Shown here: one piece after another, positions 25,757 to 33,632 of the stretch | Layout of the letters: each line of letters begins with the position of its first letter | Numbering within the stretch: the first letter of the stretch is position 1 | Assembly (NCBI RefSeq): GCF_030407765.1 | Contig: NZ_JASDCU010000003.1 | Location: 124,001-188,000, forward strand | DNA from: Microbacterium sp. APC 3901 | GTDB taxonomy: Bacteria > Actinomycetota > Actinomycetes > Actinomycetales > Microbacteriaceae | DNA length: 64,000 bases | Reading direction: 5' to 3' | Made by a program: the position numbers and the translations under genes | Notes under the pieces: generated by a model | What the model saw: the letters and a program-made list of their open reading frames with translations, nothing else | Database searches by the model: none | Told to the model about the DNA's origin: nothing

Positions 25757-26809
25757 GCGCTCCGTCCGGCCGCCACCGCGCGGCATCGCCATCTCGGCGC
25801 GCACACCGAGAAGTCGCACTTCACGGTCGCGATCGAGCGTGGCGCCGAGTGCGAGAGCTGCATCGACGACGTCTGAGCGCTCGGTCGTCGGCTCTGGCAA
25901 CTTGCGACCGAAGGTCTTCGTCTCGAACGGTGCGTACCGCACCTTGAGGTGCACGCGGACCACCGGGCGCCCCTCGGCGGCGCAGTCGTCGAAGGCCTGA
26001 CCTGCGAGTTCCGTCAGCGCCGACCGCACCTCCGAGGCCGTCGTGAGGTTCTGCTGAAACGTCGTCTCCCGGCTGTGGCTGCGCGCCACCCAGGGGGTGC
26101 TGTCGACCGCACTCGGTCCGAGACCCGACCCGAGGTCGCGGTACCACACACCCATTCGCGGCCCGAACTCCGCGACGAGCTGATCCTGGTCCGCCTCGGC
26201 GAGCTCCCGAACGGTCGCGATGCCGTGCGTGGCGAGCCTCTTCTGCACCTTCGGACCGACTCCCCACAGCTCGCGCGTGGGCCTGTCCCCCATCACCTCG
26301 AACCAGTTCTCGGCGGTGAGTCGGAACATGCCGCGAGGCTTGCCGAACTCGGTCGCGATCTTGGCACGCACCTTGTTGTCGCCGATGCCGACGGAGCAGT
26401 GCAGTCCGGTCGACTCGAGAACTGCGGTCTGAGCAATGCTCGCGACCCGCTCGGGGTCATCCGTCGTGACGCCGAGGAAGCACTCGTCCCAGCCGATGAC
26501 CTCGAGCACCACCCCCGGCAGCGCGCGCAGCGTCGACATCACCTCGGTCGACGCCGACTCGTAGGCGTCGTGGTCGACCGGCAGGAAGACCGCATCGTCG
26601 GGCGCCTTGCGTGCCGCCACTTTCAACGGCATCCCCGATCCGATGCCGAACTCGCGCGCCTCGTACGAGGCCGTCGAGACGACCGCTCGCTCCGTCGGGT
26701 CCCCCCTGCCGCCGACGATCACGGGAAGTCCCGCGAGCTCGGGCCTGCGCAGCACCTCGACGGAAGCGATGAACTGGTCCATGTCCACGTGCAGAACCCA
26801 GTCGCTCAT
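25733..26809 (-). CDS. dinB: DinB2-like Y-family DNA polymerase with Ile at the steric-gate position
   Basis: The 358-residue protein is a Y-family (DNA polymerase IV-like) translesion polymerase. Metal-binding Asp9 lies in HVDMDQFIASVE near residue 7-18. The second acidic motif is EVIGWDECFLGV near 104-115, where canonical DinB has SIDE. The helix-hairpin-helix region LWGVGPKVQKRLATHGI lies near 180-196, followed by a little-finger domain. Residue 14, directly after DMDQF, is isoleucine; E. coli DinB has Phe13 and Dpo4 Tyr12 there as the steric gate. From memory, mycobacterial DinB2 has leucine at this site, the same GWDE-type motif, and uses ribonucleotides. No C-terminal beta-clamp peptide or SOS box is evident. 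No RBS is seen; a CACACT hexamer six bases upstream is an imperfect -10. Confidence 0.9.
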   Translation of the reverse strand: MSDWVLHVDMDQFIASVEVLRRPELAGLPVIVGGRGDPTERAVVSTASYEAREFGIGSGMPLKVAARKAPDDAVFLPVDHDAYESASTEVMSTLRALPGVVLEVIGWDECFLGVTTDDPERVASIAQTAVLESTGLHCSVGIGDNKVRAKIATEFGKPRGMFRLTAENWFEVMGDRPTRELWGVGPKVQKRLATHGIATVRELAEADQDQLVAEFGPRMGVWYRDLGSGLGPSAVDSTPWVARSHSRETTFQQNLTTASEVRSALTELAGQAFDDCAAEGRPVVRVHLKVRYAPFETKTFGRKLPEPTTERSDVVDAALALGATLDRDREVRLLGVRAEMAMPRGGGRTERTPVRGRI

Positions 26810-26869
26810 GCATCGAGTGTGGCCCGTGCACCCCGCGAAGTCACCCCTCGAACAGGATCAGCGCGGAAG

Positions 26870-27262
26870 TCAGCCGAGCGAGACACCGATCGCCGTCGCG
26901 ATGACGGCGAGCAGCGGCAGTGTGCCCTGCATCGCGGCCGCACGCAGCTTGGTGCCGTCTGACAGCACCAGCACCAGCGCTGCGGCGAGCATCATTCCCG
27001 TGCCGGCGAAGACCAGCGTGAGTCCGACCGTCGTGAGTCCGATGATCACGAAACCGACACCGAGCAGCGCGGTGAGAGCCAGGAACAGGTTGTAGAAGCC
27101 CTGATTGAAAGCGAGGGCCTTCATGGTGACGGCATCCGCTTCGCTGGCGACGCCGAAGATCTTCCTCGTCTCGGGTTCGGTCCACTTGAGCGATTCGAGC
27201 GCGAAGATGAAGACGTGGAACGCGGCAGCGGCCGCGGCGAGGACGAGTCCGACGATGAGCAT
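26870..27262 (-). CDS. DUF1304 family membrane protein
   Basis: The 130-residue protein has four predicted transmembrane helices (about residues 2-20, 52-72, 77-98 and 108-128). The family motif HVFIFALESLKWTEPETRKIFG follows the first helix, and ALAFNQGFYNLFLAL lies in the second. This is DUF1304, a small family of unknown function. ATG 27262 has TACGAT exactly six bases upstream, within the inverted repeat CTCGAT-CGT-ATCGAG (27265-27279), suggesting a leaderless and regulated transcript. It is the last of a minus-strand group after the CPBP gene. Confidence 0.85.
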   Translation of the reverse strand: MLIVGLVLAAAAAAFHVFIFALESLKWTEPETRKIFGVASEADAVTMKALAFNQGFYNLFLALTALLGVGFVIIGLTTVGLTLVFAGTGMMLAAALVLVLSDGTKLRAAAMQGTLPLLAVIATAIGVSLG

Positions 27263-27291
27263 GACTCGATCGTATCGAGCCTCGCGCGCTG

Positions 27292-28185
27292 TCAGATCAG
27301 GAAGATCGGCAGCAGCCCCGGGTTGTGCGCATGCACGAGCACGGCGAAGACGACCGCATCGAACAGCAGATGCACGGTGACGACATAGGCGAGCGAGTGC
27401 GTGCGCACGAAGATGAACCCCTGCAGGAGGGCGAACGGGATCGTCAGCAGGGGGCCCCACTCGCGGTAGCCGAGCTCCCACAGGAACGACACGAACACGA
27501 TCGCCTGCAGGACGTTGGCGAGGACATCGGGAAAGTGGCGGCGTAGCAGCGCGAAGACGGTGCAGATGAAGAAGAGCTCATCCCAGATGCCGACGGCTCC
27601 CACCCCGACGAAGAGTCGCGCGATGAGGTCCGGGGAATCGACGACCGGCCAGTTCTGATAGACGCCGCTGGTGATGAAGTAGAACGGCAGGATCAGCCAT
27701 CCGAGCACCAGGACCGCGACGAGCCACCCCCACTGCAGCCGCCCCCATCGCTGCCCTGTTCGCCAGGGGAAGCTGATCGCGCGGTCACGGAAGAGGAAGC
27801 GGGAGACGACGTACGGCACGACGACGGCGCCACCGAGTGCGAGGGTGAACCGCAGCATGGCGAGGTTGTCGAGTTCGGCCGCCAGCGGGATGACGCTCAC
27901 GATGAGCATGCCGAGGGCGATCAGCGAGAGGTCCCGGGTGAGCGAGGGCTGACGGCTCACTCCGATCACGCGAGCGCTCTCACGCCGCCCGCCGACACTC
28001 ACCGTCTGATCCGTCGACGACGGCAGGCGCCGTTCGACGAGCCAGGCTGCGCCGACGCCGAGCGCGATCAGCACCCAGCCCAGCCACGCGATCTGCGCCA
28101 CGAAGAATGCCGGTGCGGCAAGGCACACGAGCAGCGCGGGCACGACGGCGGGCCAGGTCGTCGACGTGCGCTGAGCGTCGATCAC
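27292..28185 (-). CDS. CPBP (CAAX protease and bacteriocin-processing)-like membrane protein
   Basis: The 297-residue protein has about eight transmembrane helices. Motif 1 of the CPBP/Abi family appears as IWDELFFICTVFALLRR near residue 205-221, with Asp-Glu in place of the usual Glu-Glu and the Arg displaced. Later motifs appear as FVSFLWELGY and VHLLFDAVVF. Catalytic competence as an intramembrane protease is therefore uncertain. Translation starts at a GTG overlapping the trmB stop codon (GTGA), so it is co-translated with trmB although no functional link is obvious. The coding direction runs into the DUF1304 gene 29 bases later. Confidence 0.7.
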   Translation of the reverse strand: MIDAQRTSTTWPAVVPALLVCLAAPAFFVAQIAWLGWVLIALGVGAAWLVERRLPSSTDQTVSVGGRRESARVIGVSRQPSLTRDLSLIALGMLIVSVIPLAAELDNLAMLRFTLALGGAVVVPYVVSRFLFRDRAISFPWRTGQRWGRLQWGWLVAVLVLGWLILPFYFITSGVYQNWPVVDSPDLIARLFVGVGAVGIWDELFFICTVFALLRRHFPDVLANVLQAIVFVSFLWELGYREWGPLLTIPFALLQGFIFVRTHSLAYVVTVHLLFDAVVFAVLVHAHNPGLLPIFLI

Positions 28186-28907
28186 GCGCGCGACTTCCGC
28201 CGATACACGAGATCGCGGATGTCGCGTCCCTTGGCGATGCCCTTGCGCTCGAAGGCCGTCATGACTCTTCCGTCGAATCGTTCCGCCCATTCGCCGTCGA
28301 ACGCGCGCTCGAACAACGGCTCGGCGTCCAACACCTCGCGCATCTGCAGGGCGTAGTCCTCCCAGTCGGTCGCGAGTCGGAGGAGACCTCCGTCGCGAAG
28401 CGCGCGGGCGGCGGTGTCGCCGAACCCCTGGCGGACGAGCCGGCGCTTGGTGTGCTTCTTCTTATGCCATGGGTCGGGGAAGAAGATCCAGACCTCCGCC
28501 GCGGCTGCCTCGGGCAGGTACGACGAGAGCACCTCCGGCGCATTCGCCTCGACCACACGAACGTTGCGAGCGCCCTCGCGGTCGGCATCGAGCATCGTCC
28601 TGGCGAGCCCGGCGCGGAAGACCTCGACGGCGAGGAAGTCATCACCGGGGCGCGACGACGCGGCGGCGACGATCGCATGCCCCTGCCCGGAGCCGATCTC
28701 GACGTACAGATCGGCCGTCCGCCCGTATTCGGCGGTCGGGTCGAGCCTCGCTTCAGGGTGCACCGAGGTCCAGGCGACATCGCGAGGGACGTCGAGAAGG
28801 TAGTGCGGTCCGAGCTCTTCGAAAGCGCGCTCCTGGGCGTCGGACATGCGGCCGCTGCGGCGCACGAAGGAGACCGGTTCGTCGCGGAAGGTGCGGGGTT
28901 CGGGCAT
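28182..28907 (-). CDS. trmB: tRNA (guanine-N7-)-methyltransferase
   Basis: TrmB methylates G46 of tRNAs to m7G using SAM. The 241-residue protein shows YVEIGSGQGHAIVAAA (SAM loop) near residue 67-82, LAVEVFRAGLARTM, and the diagnostic IFFPDPWHKKKHTKRRLV near 140-157. ATG 28907 has TACCCT exactly six bases before it, a leaderless promoter arrangement. An upstream in-frame start at 28940 overlaps that promoter and is rejected. It overlaps the CPBP-like gene. Confidence 0.95.
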   Translation of the reverse strand: MPEPRTFRDEPVSFVRRSGRMSDAQERAFEELGPHYLLDVPRDVAWTSVHPEARLDPTAEYGRTADLYVEIGSGQGHAIVAAASSRPGDDFLAVEVFRAGLARTMLDADREGARNVRVVEANAPEVLSSYLPEAAAAEVWIFFPDPWHKKKHTKRRLVRQGFGDTAARALRDGGLLRLATDWEDYALQMREVLDAEPLFERAFDGEWAERFDGRVMTAFERKGIAKGRDIRDLVYRRKSRA

Positions 28908-28950
28908 GGTTCCAGGGTAGTCGGCGCCGATCAGCGGCACAGACCGCGGA

Positions 28951-29790
28951 TCAGTGCGCAGGGGCGGTCACGAAGTCGATCAGCTCTTCGACCCGCCCGA
29001 GGAGCGCGGGTTCGAGGTCACGATACGTGTGCACCTTCGACAGGATGTGCTGCCAGGCCCGGCCGGTGTCGCCCTGCGTCTCGTAGGGCCAGCCGAACGC
29101 GCGACAGATTCCCGTCTTCCAGTCCGTCCCTCGAGGGATCTCGGGCCACTTCGCGATGCCCATGGCGCGAGGGGTGACGCACTGCCAGACATCGACGAAG
29201 GGATGGCCGACGATGCGTACGTGCTTTCCATGCGGCCCGCGGGCGACCGCATCGGCGACGCGCGACTCCTTCGACCCCGGCACGAGATGGTCGACGAGCA
29301 CCCCGTAGCGGCGTGACGCGCTGGGCGGCTCTGCAGCGAGCAGCTCATCGAGCAGATCGACGCCCTGCAGGAACTCGACGACCACACCCTCCACTCGCAG
29401 GTCTGCGCCCCACACCTTCTCGACGAGCTCGGCGTCGTGCTTGCCCTCCACCAGGATGCGGCTGGGCAGTGCGACCCTGGCTCGCTGGTCGGCGGACACG
29501 AAGGATCCGGATGCCGTTCGCCGGAGTCCCTGCTCCTTCGCGGCGGGGACTGTGAGGCGCACAGGCGATCCGTCGATCAGGAACCCGCCGCCCAGGGGGA
29601 AGAGGCGCTTGCGCCCGACTCGATCTTCGAGTTCGACGTTGCCGCCCTGCACCCGCGTGACCGCTCCGCAGAATCCGTCCTGTGCGACCTCGACGACGAG
29701 ATCGAGCTCTGCAGGAACCTGCGGCACCGGCCTCGCCGCGCGCTCCCGCCAGCCGGCCGCGAGCACATCCGATCCATACCTGTCGTCCAT
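28951..29790 (-). CDS. DUF3097 protein with Toprim-like segment
   Basis: The 279-residue protein belongs to the actinobacterial DUF3097 family, whose function is not established. The middle contains SRILVEGKHDAELVEKVWG (about residue 112-130), matching the first Toprim motif (EGK-D) of primases, topoisomerases and small maturases. GVLVDHLVPGSKESRVADAV follows near 160-180. The C-terminal half is rich in conserved aromatics (HPFVDVWQCV, GWPYETQGDTGRAWQHIL). TACGCT lies seven bases before the ATG at 29790. It is monocistronic or cotranscribed with trmB 44 bases further on. Confidence 0.8.
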   Translation of the reverse strand: MDDRYGSDVLAAGWRERAARPVPQVPAELDLVVEVAQDGFCGAVTRVQGGNVELEDRVGRKRLFPLGGGFLIDGSPVRLTVPAAKEQGLRRTASGSFVSADQRARVALPSRILVEGKHDAELVEKVWGADLRVEGVVVEFLQGVDLLDELLAAEPPSASRRYGVLVDHLVPGSKESRVADAVARGPHGKHVRIVGHPFVDVWQCVTPRAMGIAKWPEIPRGTDWKTGICRAFGWPYETQGDTGRAWQHILSKVHTYRDLEPALLGRVEELIDFVTAPAH

Positions 29791-29868
29791 GCCATCCAGC
29801 GTATGTGTCTCCGCTGAGGGCGAACGGCTATCCCCGCTCGGAAGCTGTCGCGTGTCGGTCTCAGTGCA

Positions 29869-29874
29869 TAGACT
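29869..29874 (+). promoter_or_regulatory. Probable -10 hexamer of the TPM-pspA operon
   Basis: TAGACT fits TANNNT and would start transcription about 30 bases before the TPM-domain gene, leaving room for its GGAGGGA ribosome-binding site. No clear -35 element is seen. Confidence 0.4.
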
Positions 29875-29912
29875 CGTGCCATGGGGCTCGGCTGCCGGTC
29901 GGAGGGAACACG

Positions 29913-31961
29913 ATGAAGACACGGTGGCTCGCGCTGGCCGCGCTGACCGCGGCAGCGGCCGCAGGGGCGTTCTCCGCCTCGGCCGCGTCTGCGACCGATC
30001 CGGTCACTCTCGACTCGGGGTACGTGACCGACGACGCTGACGTCCTCAGCGCGAGCGAAGAGGATGCTGTCGAGGCTCGACTCCAGACGCTCAGCGACAA
30101 CTCCTCCTCCGACCTCTTCGTCGTCCTCGTCGACGACTTCACCTCGCCGTCCGACAACGTCGCCTGGGCCGACACCGTCGCAGAGAGCAACAACCTCGGC
30201 TCCGAGCAGTATCTTCTCGCGATCGCGGTGGACGGACGCAGTTACTACATCTCGGCCGCCCCCGACGGTCCGCTCAGCGACAGCAAGCTCGACGATGTGG
30301 AGGACAAGATCCAGGGCCTGGCGGCACAGGAGGACTGGGAGGGCATGATCGTCCTCGCTGCCGACGAGATCGAGGGTGACGGCGGGGCGGGCGCTCTGCG
30401 AGCCACCTTGATCGTGGTCGCCGTCATCGCACTCGGCCTGGTCGTGTGGCTCGTCATCGCGCTCGTCCGCCGCTCCCGGAGGAACGCCGAGATACGCAGG
30501 CGCGGGGCCATGCCGGAGAAGCCCGATCCGAACGATCCGTTCTCGACTCTGACCGACGAGCAGGTGCAGACACAGGCAGGTGCCGCCCTCGTGCAGGCCG
30601 ACGATGCGATCACCTCGAGCCGGGAGGAGCTCGGCTTCGCCGTCGCGCAGTTCGGCGAAGCGGCCACCTCGGCGTTCACCGGCGCAGTCGAGACCGCCAA
30701 GGCCAAGATGTCGGAGGCGTTCGATCTCAAACAGAAGCTCGACGACGAGATCGAGGACACCGTCCACGATCGTCGCGCGTGGCACATCCGCATCATCCAG
30801 ATCTGTGACGAGATCGACGATGTTCTCGACGAGAACACCGAGGCGTTCGACGCCCTTCGCAAGCTCGAGCAGAACGCCCCGCAGGAGCTCGAGCGCGTCA
30901 AGGGCGAACGGGCAGCGCTCGCACCTGTCCTCGCCGGCGCGGCTTCCGCTCTTTCGGCTCTCGCCGACACCTACGACCCCACGGCTCTGTCGACCGTGGC
31001 GGACAACCCGGCGCAGGCCCAGGAGCGCGCGCTGCTCGCAGACCGTTCGATCGAGGCCGCAGCACAGGCGATCGCCGCGGGAAGATCAGGCGAGGCCGCC
31101 TTCGCGATCCGCACGGCTGAGCAGTCCGTCGCACAGGCGGCTCAGCTGGTTCAGGCGATCACCGCGCTCGGCTCCGAGCTGACGGACATCGAAGCGCAGG
31201 CGCAGGCCCTGGTGACCGAGCTGCAGGCAGACATCGCCGCCGCGCAGCAGCTGCCAGACCCTGACGGAGCGATCGCCTCGGTCGCCACGGCGACCGTCCG
31301 CCAGCTGCAGCTGGCCCAGACCGGCCTCGCCGGAGCCTCACGCAATCCCCGGCGGGTGCTCGACGCCCTCACGGCCGCGAACACGCAGATCGATGCCGCG
31401 ATCGCCCAGGGCACGCAGGCCGCGGAGCGTACCCGCCGAGCGCAGCAGATGCTCGAGCAGACGCTGACCCAGGCCGGTTCCGAGATCCGCGCGACCCGTG
31501 AGTACATCGAGACGCGCCGCGGCACGGTCGGGTCGACCGCACGCACGCGGCTGTCGCAGGCCGAGGCCTCCCTCACCCAGGCACTGAACCTGCGCGCGAC
31601 CGACCCCGTGGCGGCGCTCACCGAAGCCGGTCGCTCGCTCGATCTCGTCCGTCAAGCCACGTCATCCGCGCAGGCCGACGTCGAGGCGATGAATCCGAGC
31701 CGATACCAGAACGACAGCTGGGGCGGCGGAGGTGGCAGCATCTTCGGCGGATCCGGTTCCGGCGGCTCCGGCCTCGGCGGCGACATCCTCGGCGGCATCA
31801 TCGGCGGCCTGCTCTCCGGTGGTGGAGGCGGCGGTGGCTCCTCCCGCAGCAGCAGCTGGCGCTCCAGCGGAGGCGGCGGATTCCGCAGCTCCGGTTTCGG
31901 CGGAGGCGGCGGCAGCCGCTCCAGCGGACGCAGCGGCCGTTCGGGAGGGCGACGCTTCTGA
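29913..31961 (+). CDS. Secreted-anchored TPM-domain protein with long coiled coil and Gly/Ser-rich tail
   Basis: The 682-residue protein has, in order, a signal peptide (1-28, Ala-rich) and a TPM domain (about 33-150: YVTDDADVLSASEEDAVEARLQ, DLFVVLVDDF). A transmembrane helix follows (about 163-185, LIVVAVIALGLVVWLVIALV). Next comes a 400-residue predicted helical/coiled-coil cytoplasmic region rich in Gln, Ala and Glu. The Gly/Ser-rich tail (about 605-682) is rich in GGGG, RSS and SGR repeats. TPM domains occur in photosystem repair and membrane-associated phosphatase-like proteins. The following gene is pspA, so a role in envelope-stress handling is likely but inferred. GGAGGGA lies six bases before the ATG. 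Confidence 0.88.
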   Translation: MKTRWLALAALTAAAAAGAFSASAASATDPVTLDSGYVTDDADVLSASEEDAVEARLQTLSDNSSSDLFVVLVDDFTSPSDNVAWADTVAESNNLGSEQYLLAIAVDGRSYYISAAPDGPLSDSKLDDVEDKIQGLAAQEDWEGMIVLAADEIEGDGGAGALRATLIVVAVIALGLVVWLVIALVRRSRRNAEIRRRGAMPEKPDPNDPFSTLTDEQVQTQAGAALVQADDAITSSREELGFAVAQFGEAATSAFTGAVETAKAKMSEAFDLKQKLDDEIEDTVHDRRAWHIRIIQICDEIDDVLDENTEAFDALRKLEQNAPQELERVKGERAALAPVLAGAASALSALADTYDPTALSTVADNPAQAQERALLADRSIEAAAQAIAAGRSGEAAFAIRTAEQSVAQAAQLVQAITALGSELTDIEAQAQALVTELQADIAAAQQLPDPDGAIASVATATVRQLQLAQTGLAGASRNPRRVLDALTAANTQIDAAIAQGTQAAERTRRAQQMLEQTLTQAGSEIRATREYIETRRGTVGSTARTRLSQAEASLTQALNLRATDPVAALTEAGRSLDLVRQATSSAQADVEAMNPSRYQNDSWGGGGGSIFGGSGSGGSGLGGDILGGIIGGLLSGGGGGGGSSRSSSWRSSGGGGFRSSGFGGGGGSRSSGRSGRSGGRRF

Positions 31962-32016
31962 ACCGCACACACATCGACCCCAGACATCGAGTCCGACCCT
32001 CTGAAAGGAACCACGC

Positions 32017-32760
32017 ATGACCAAGCAGTCCATCTTCGGACGAATCTCGACCCTCGTCCGCGCGAACATCAACTCCCTCCTGGACTCTGCGGAAGACCCG
32101 CAGAAGATGATCGACCAGCTCGTTCGCGACTACACGAACAGCATCGCCGATGCGGAGTCGGCCATCGCCGAGACCATCGGCAACCTGCGCCTCCTCGAGC
32201 GCGATCACGAGGAAGACGTCCAGGCGGCCACCGAATGGGGCAACAAGGCCCTCGCCGCCAGCCGCAAGGCCGACGAGATGCGCACCAAGGGCGACGCCGC
32301 AGACGCCGACAAGTTCGACAACCTCGCGAAGATCGCGCTCCAGCGCCAGATCAGCGCTGAGCGCGAGGCGACCGGCGCCGAGCCGCAGATCGCCGCGCAG
32401 ACCGAGATCGTCGACAAGCTGAAGTCCGGCCTCAACGGCATGAAGGACAAGCTCGGCGAGCTGAAGAACAAGCGCAGCGAGCTGCTCGCTCGCGCCAAGG
32501 TCGCCGAGGCGCAGACGAAGGTGCAGGATGCGGTCTCGTCGATCAACGTCCTCGACCCCACCAGCGAACTGGGCCGTTTCGAAGACAAGGTCCGCCGCCA
32601 GGAGGCTCTTGCGCAGGGCAAGATCGAACTCGCTGCGTCCAGCCTCGACGCGCAGTTCGAGAGCCTCGAGGACCTCGGTGAGCTCACCGAGGTCGAGGCT
32701 CGTCTCGCCGAGCTGAAGTCCGGCGGCTCCGCCCCTCGCCAGGCCATCGAAGGCTCCTGA
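32017..32760 (+). CDS. pspA: PspA/IM30-family membrane-stress protein
   Basis: PspA-family proteins are ESCRT-III-like coiled-coil proteins that polymerise on damaged inner membrane. The 247-residue product is almost all helix. It begins with an amphipathic segment (SIFGRISTLVRANINSLLDSAEDPQKMIDQLVRDY), followed by long Lys/Glu/Ala-rich coiled coils to about residue 220 and a short Gly/Ser tail. It follows the TPM-domain gene by 55 bases with GAAAGGAA before its ATG, and a strong hairpin follows it. The two genes therefore form a unit ended by a terminator. Confidence 0.93.
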   Translation: MTKQSIFGRISTLVRANINSLLDSAEDPQKMIDQLVRDYTNSIADAESAIAETIGNLRLLERDHEEDVQAATEWGNKALAASRKADEMRTKGDAADADKFDNLAKIALQRQISAEREATGAEPQIAAQTEIVDKLKSGLNGMKDKLGELKNKRSELLARAKVAEAQTKVQDAVSSINVLDPTSELGRFEDKVRRQEALAQGKIELAASSLDAQFESLEDLGELTEVEARLAELKSGGSAPRQAIEGS

Positions 32761-32767
32761 CACATCT

Positions 32768-32803
32768 GCGGGCGCCTCGGATCCTCGCGTCCGAGGCGCC
32801 CGC
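32768..32803 (+). terminator. Intrinsic terminator after pspA
   Basis: A 14-bp perfect stem (GCGGGCGCCTCGGA / TCCGAGGCGCCCGC) with an 8-base loop begins eight bases after the pspA stop and is followed by TCCTCTTTCC. Confidence 0.8.
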
Positions 32804-32828
32804 TCCTCTTTCCCAGCTGGAGGCACTC

Positions 32829-33632
32829 ATGGTGCGTTTCCTCGTCGTTCCGCAGTGGCAGGGCTCCCCCGCCGCGCGCGCGATGCTTCTCGTCGACGGC
32901 GCCTCGGCGATCGCCGGCGATCTTCCACGTGCAGCCACGACGGTGCTCGACGTGCCTGTCGAGGCGGGCGAGTCTCTGGGAACAGGCGTTCGCCGCCTCA
33001 GTGCGCTCCTGCGCACCAGAGAGCTCGTCCACGAGAGCATGACGGCCGACACCGTGATCATCGGCGGCGATTGCAGCGTGACGGTCGCCGCGCTGGCGGC
33101 TCTCCCCGGCGGGACCGATGACCTCGCCGTCGTGTGGTGCGACGCCCATGCCGACCTTCACACACCCGACACGTCGCCCTCCGGTGCCTTCTCGGGCATG
33201 GCACTCCGCGCAGTCCTGGGCGAGGGAGAACCCCAGCTCGCCGTCACTCCCGGGATCTCCCGCAACCGGGTGGTCACGGTGGGCATGCGCAACCTCGAGG
33301 ATTCCGAGGTGGAGGCTCTCGAGGGCCTCACCCAGCTGTCCGTCCGGGATCTCGACTCGCCCGATGCGCTGGCCGACGCGGTCGAGGCGACCGGTGCGCG
33401 GCGCGTGTGGGTGCACATCGACGTCGATGTGCTCGACCCCGCCGAGATCGCCGGTGTCTCCTCCCCCGCCCCGTTCGGACTCGCACCTGCTGCTCTGAGC
33501 GCCGCGATCCGGGCACTGCGGTCACGCGTGCCGTTGGCAGGTGCGACCATCGCCGGGTTCGCCCCTCGCTCTCCCGCCGACGCGGTCGACGACCTCGGCG
33601 CCCTGCTCCGCCTCGTCGGTGCCGTCGCATGA
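32829..33632 (+). CDS. Arginase/agmatinase-family (ureohydrolase-fold) protein
   Basis: The 267-residue protein has the manganese-hydrolase motifs: GGDCS at 79-83, DAHAD at 105-109, SGAFSGM near 118-124 and HIDVDVLDP near 197-205. In classical arginases the first motif is GGDHS and its His binds Mn; here it is Cys82, a variant seen in some actinobacterial relatives. The substrate (arginine, agmatine, formimidoylglutamate, proclavaminate or other guanidino compound) cannot be told from sequence. GGAGG lies seven bases before the ATG. Its stop overlaps the start of the next gene (ATGA). Confidence 0.88.
   Translation: MVRFLVVPQWQGSPAARAMLLVDGASAIAGDLPRAATTVLDVPVEAGESLGTGVRRLSALLRTRELVHESMTADTVIIGGDCSVTVAALAALPGGTDDLAVVWCDAHADLHTPDTSPSGAFSGMALRAVLGEGEPQLAVTPGISRNRVVTVGMRNLEDSEVEALEGLTQLSVRDLDSPDALADAVEATGARRVWVHIDVDVLDPAEIAGVSSPAPFGLAPAALSAAIRALRSRVPLAGATIAGFAPRSPADAVDDLGALLRLVGAVA

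Noticed and set aside
26810..26869. SOS box upstream of the DinB-family gene.
   Set aside because: The region contains CTCGAACAGG but no paired GTTCG half-site; no LexA control is supported.
31700..31961. LPXTG or cell-wall sorting signal at the C-terminus of the TPM protein.
   Set aside because: The tail is Gly/Ser/Arg repeats with no LPxTG and no terminal hydrophobic helix.
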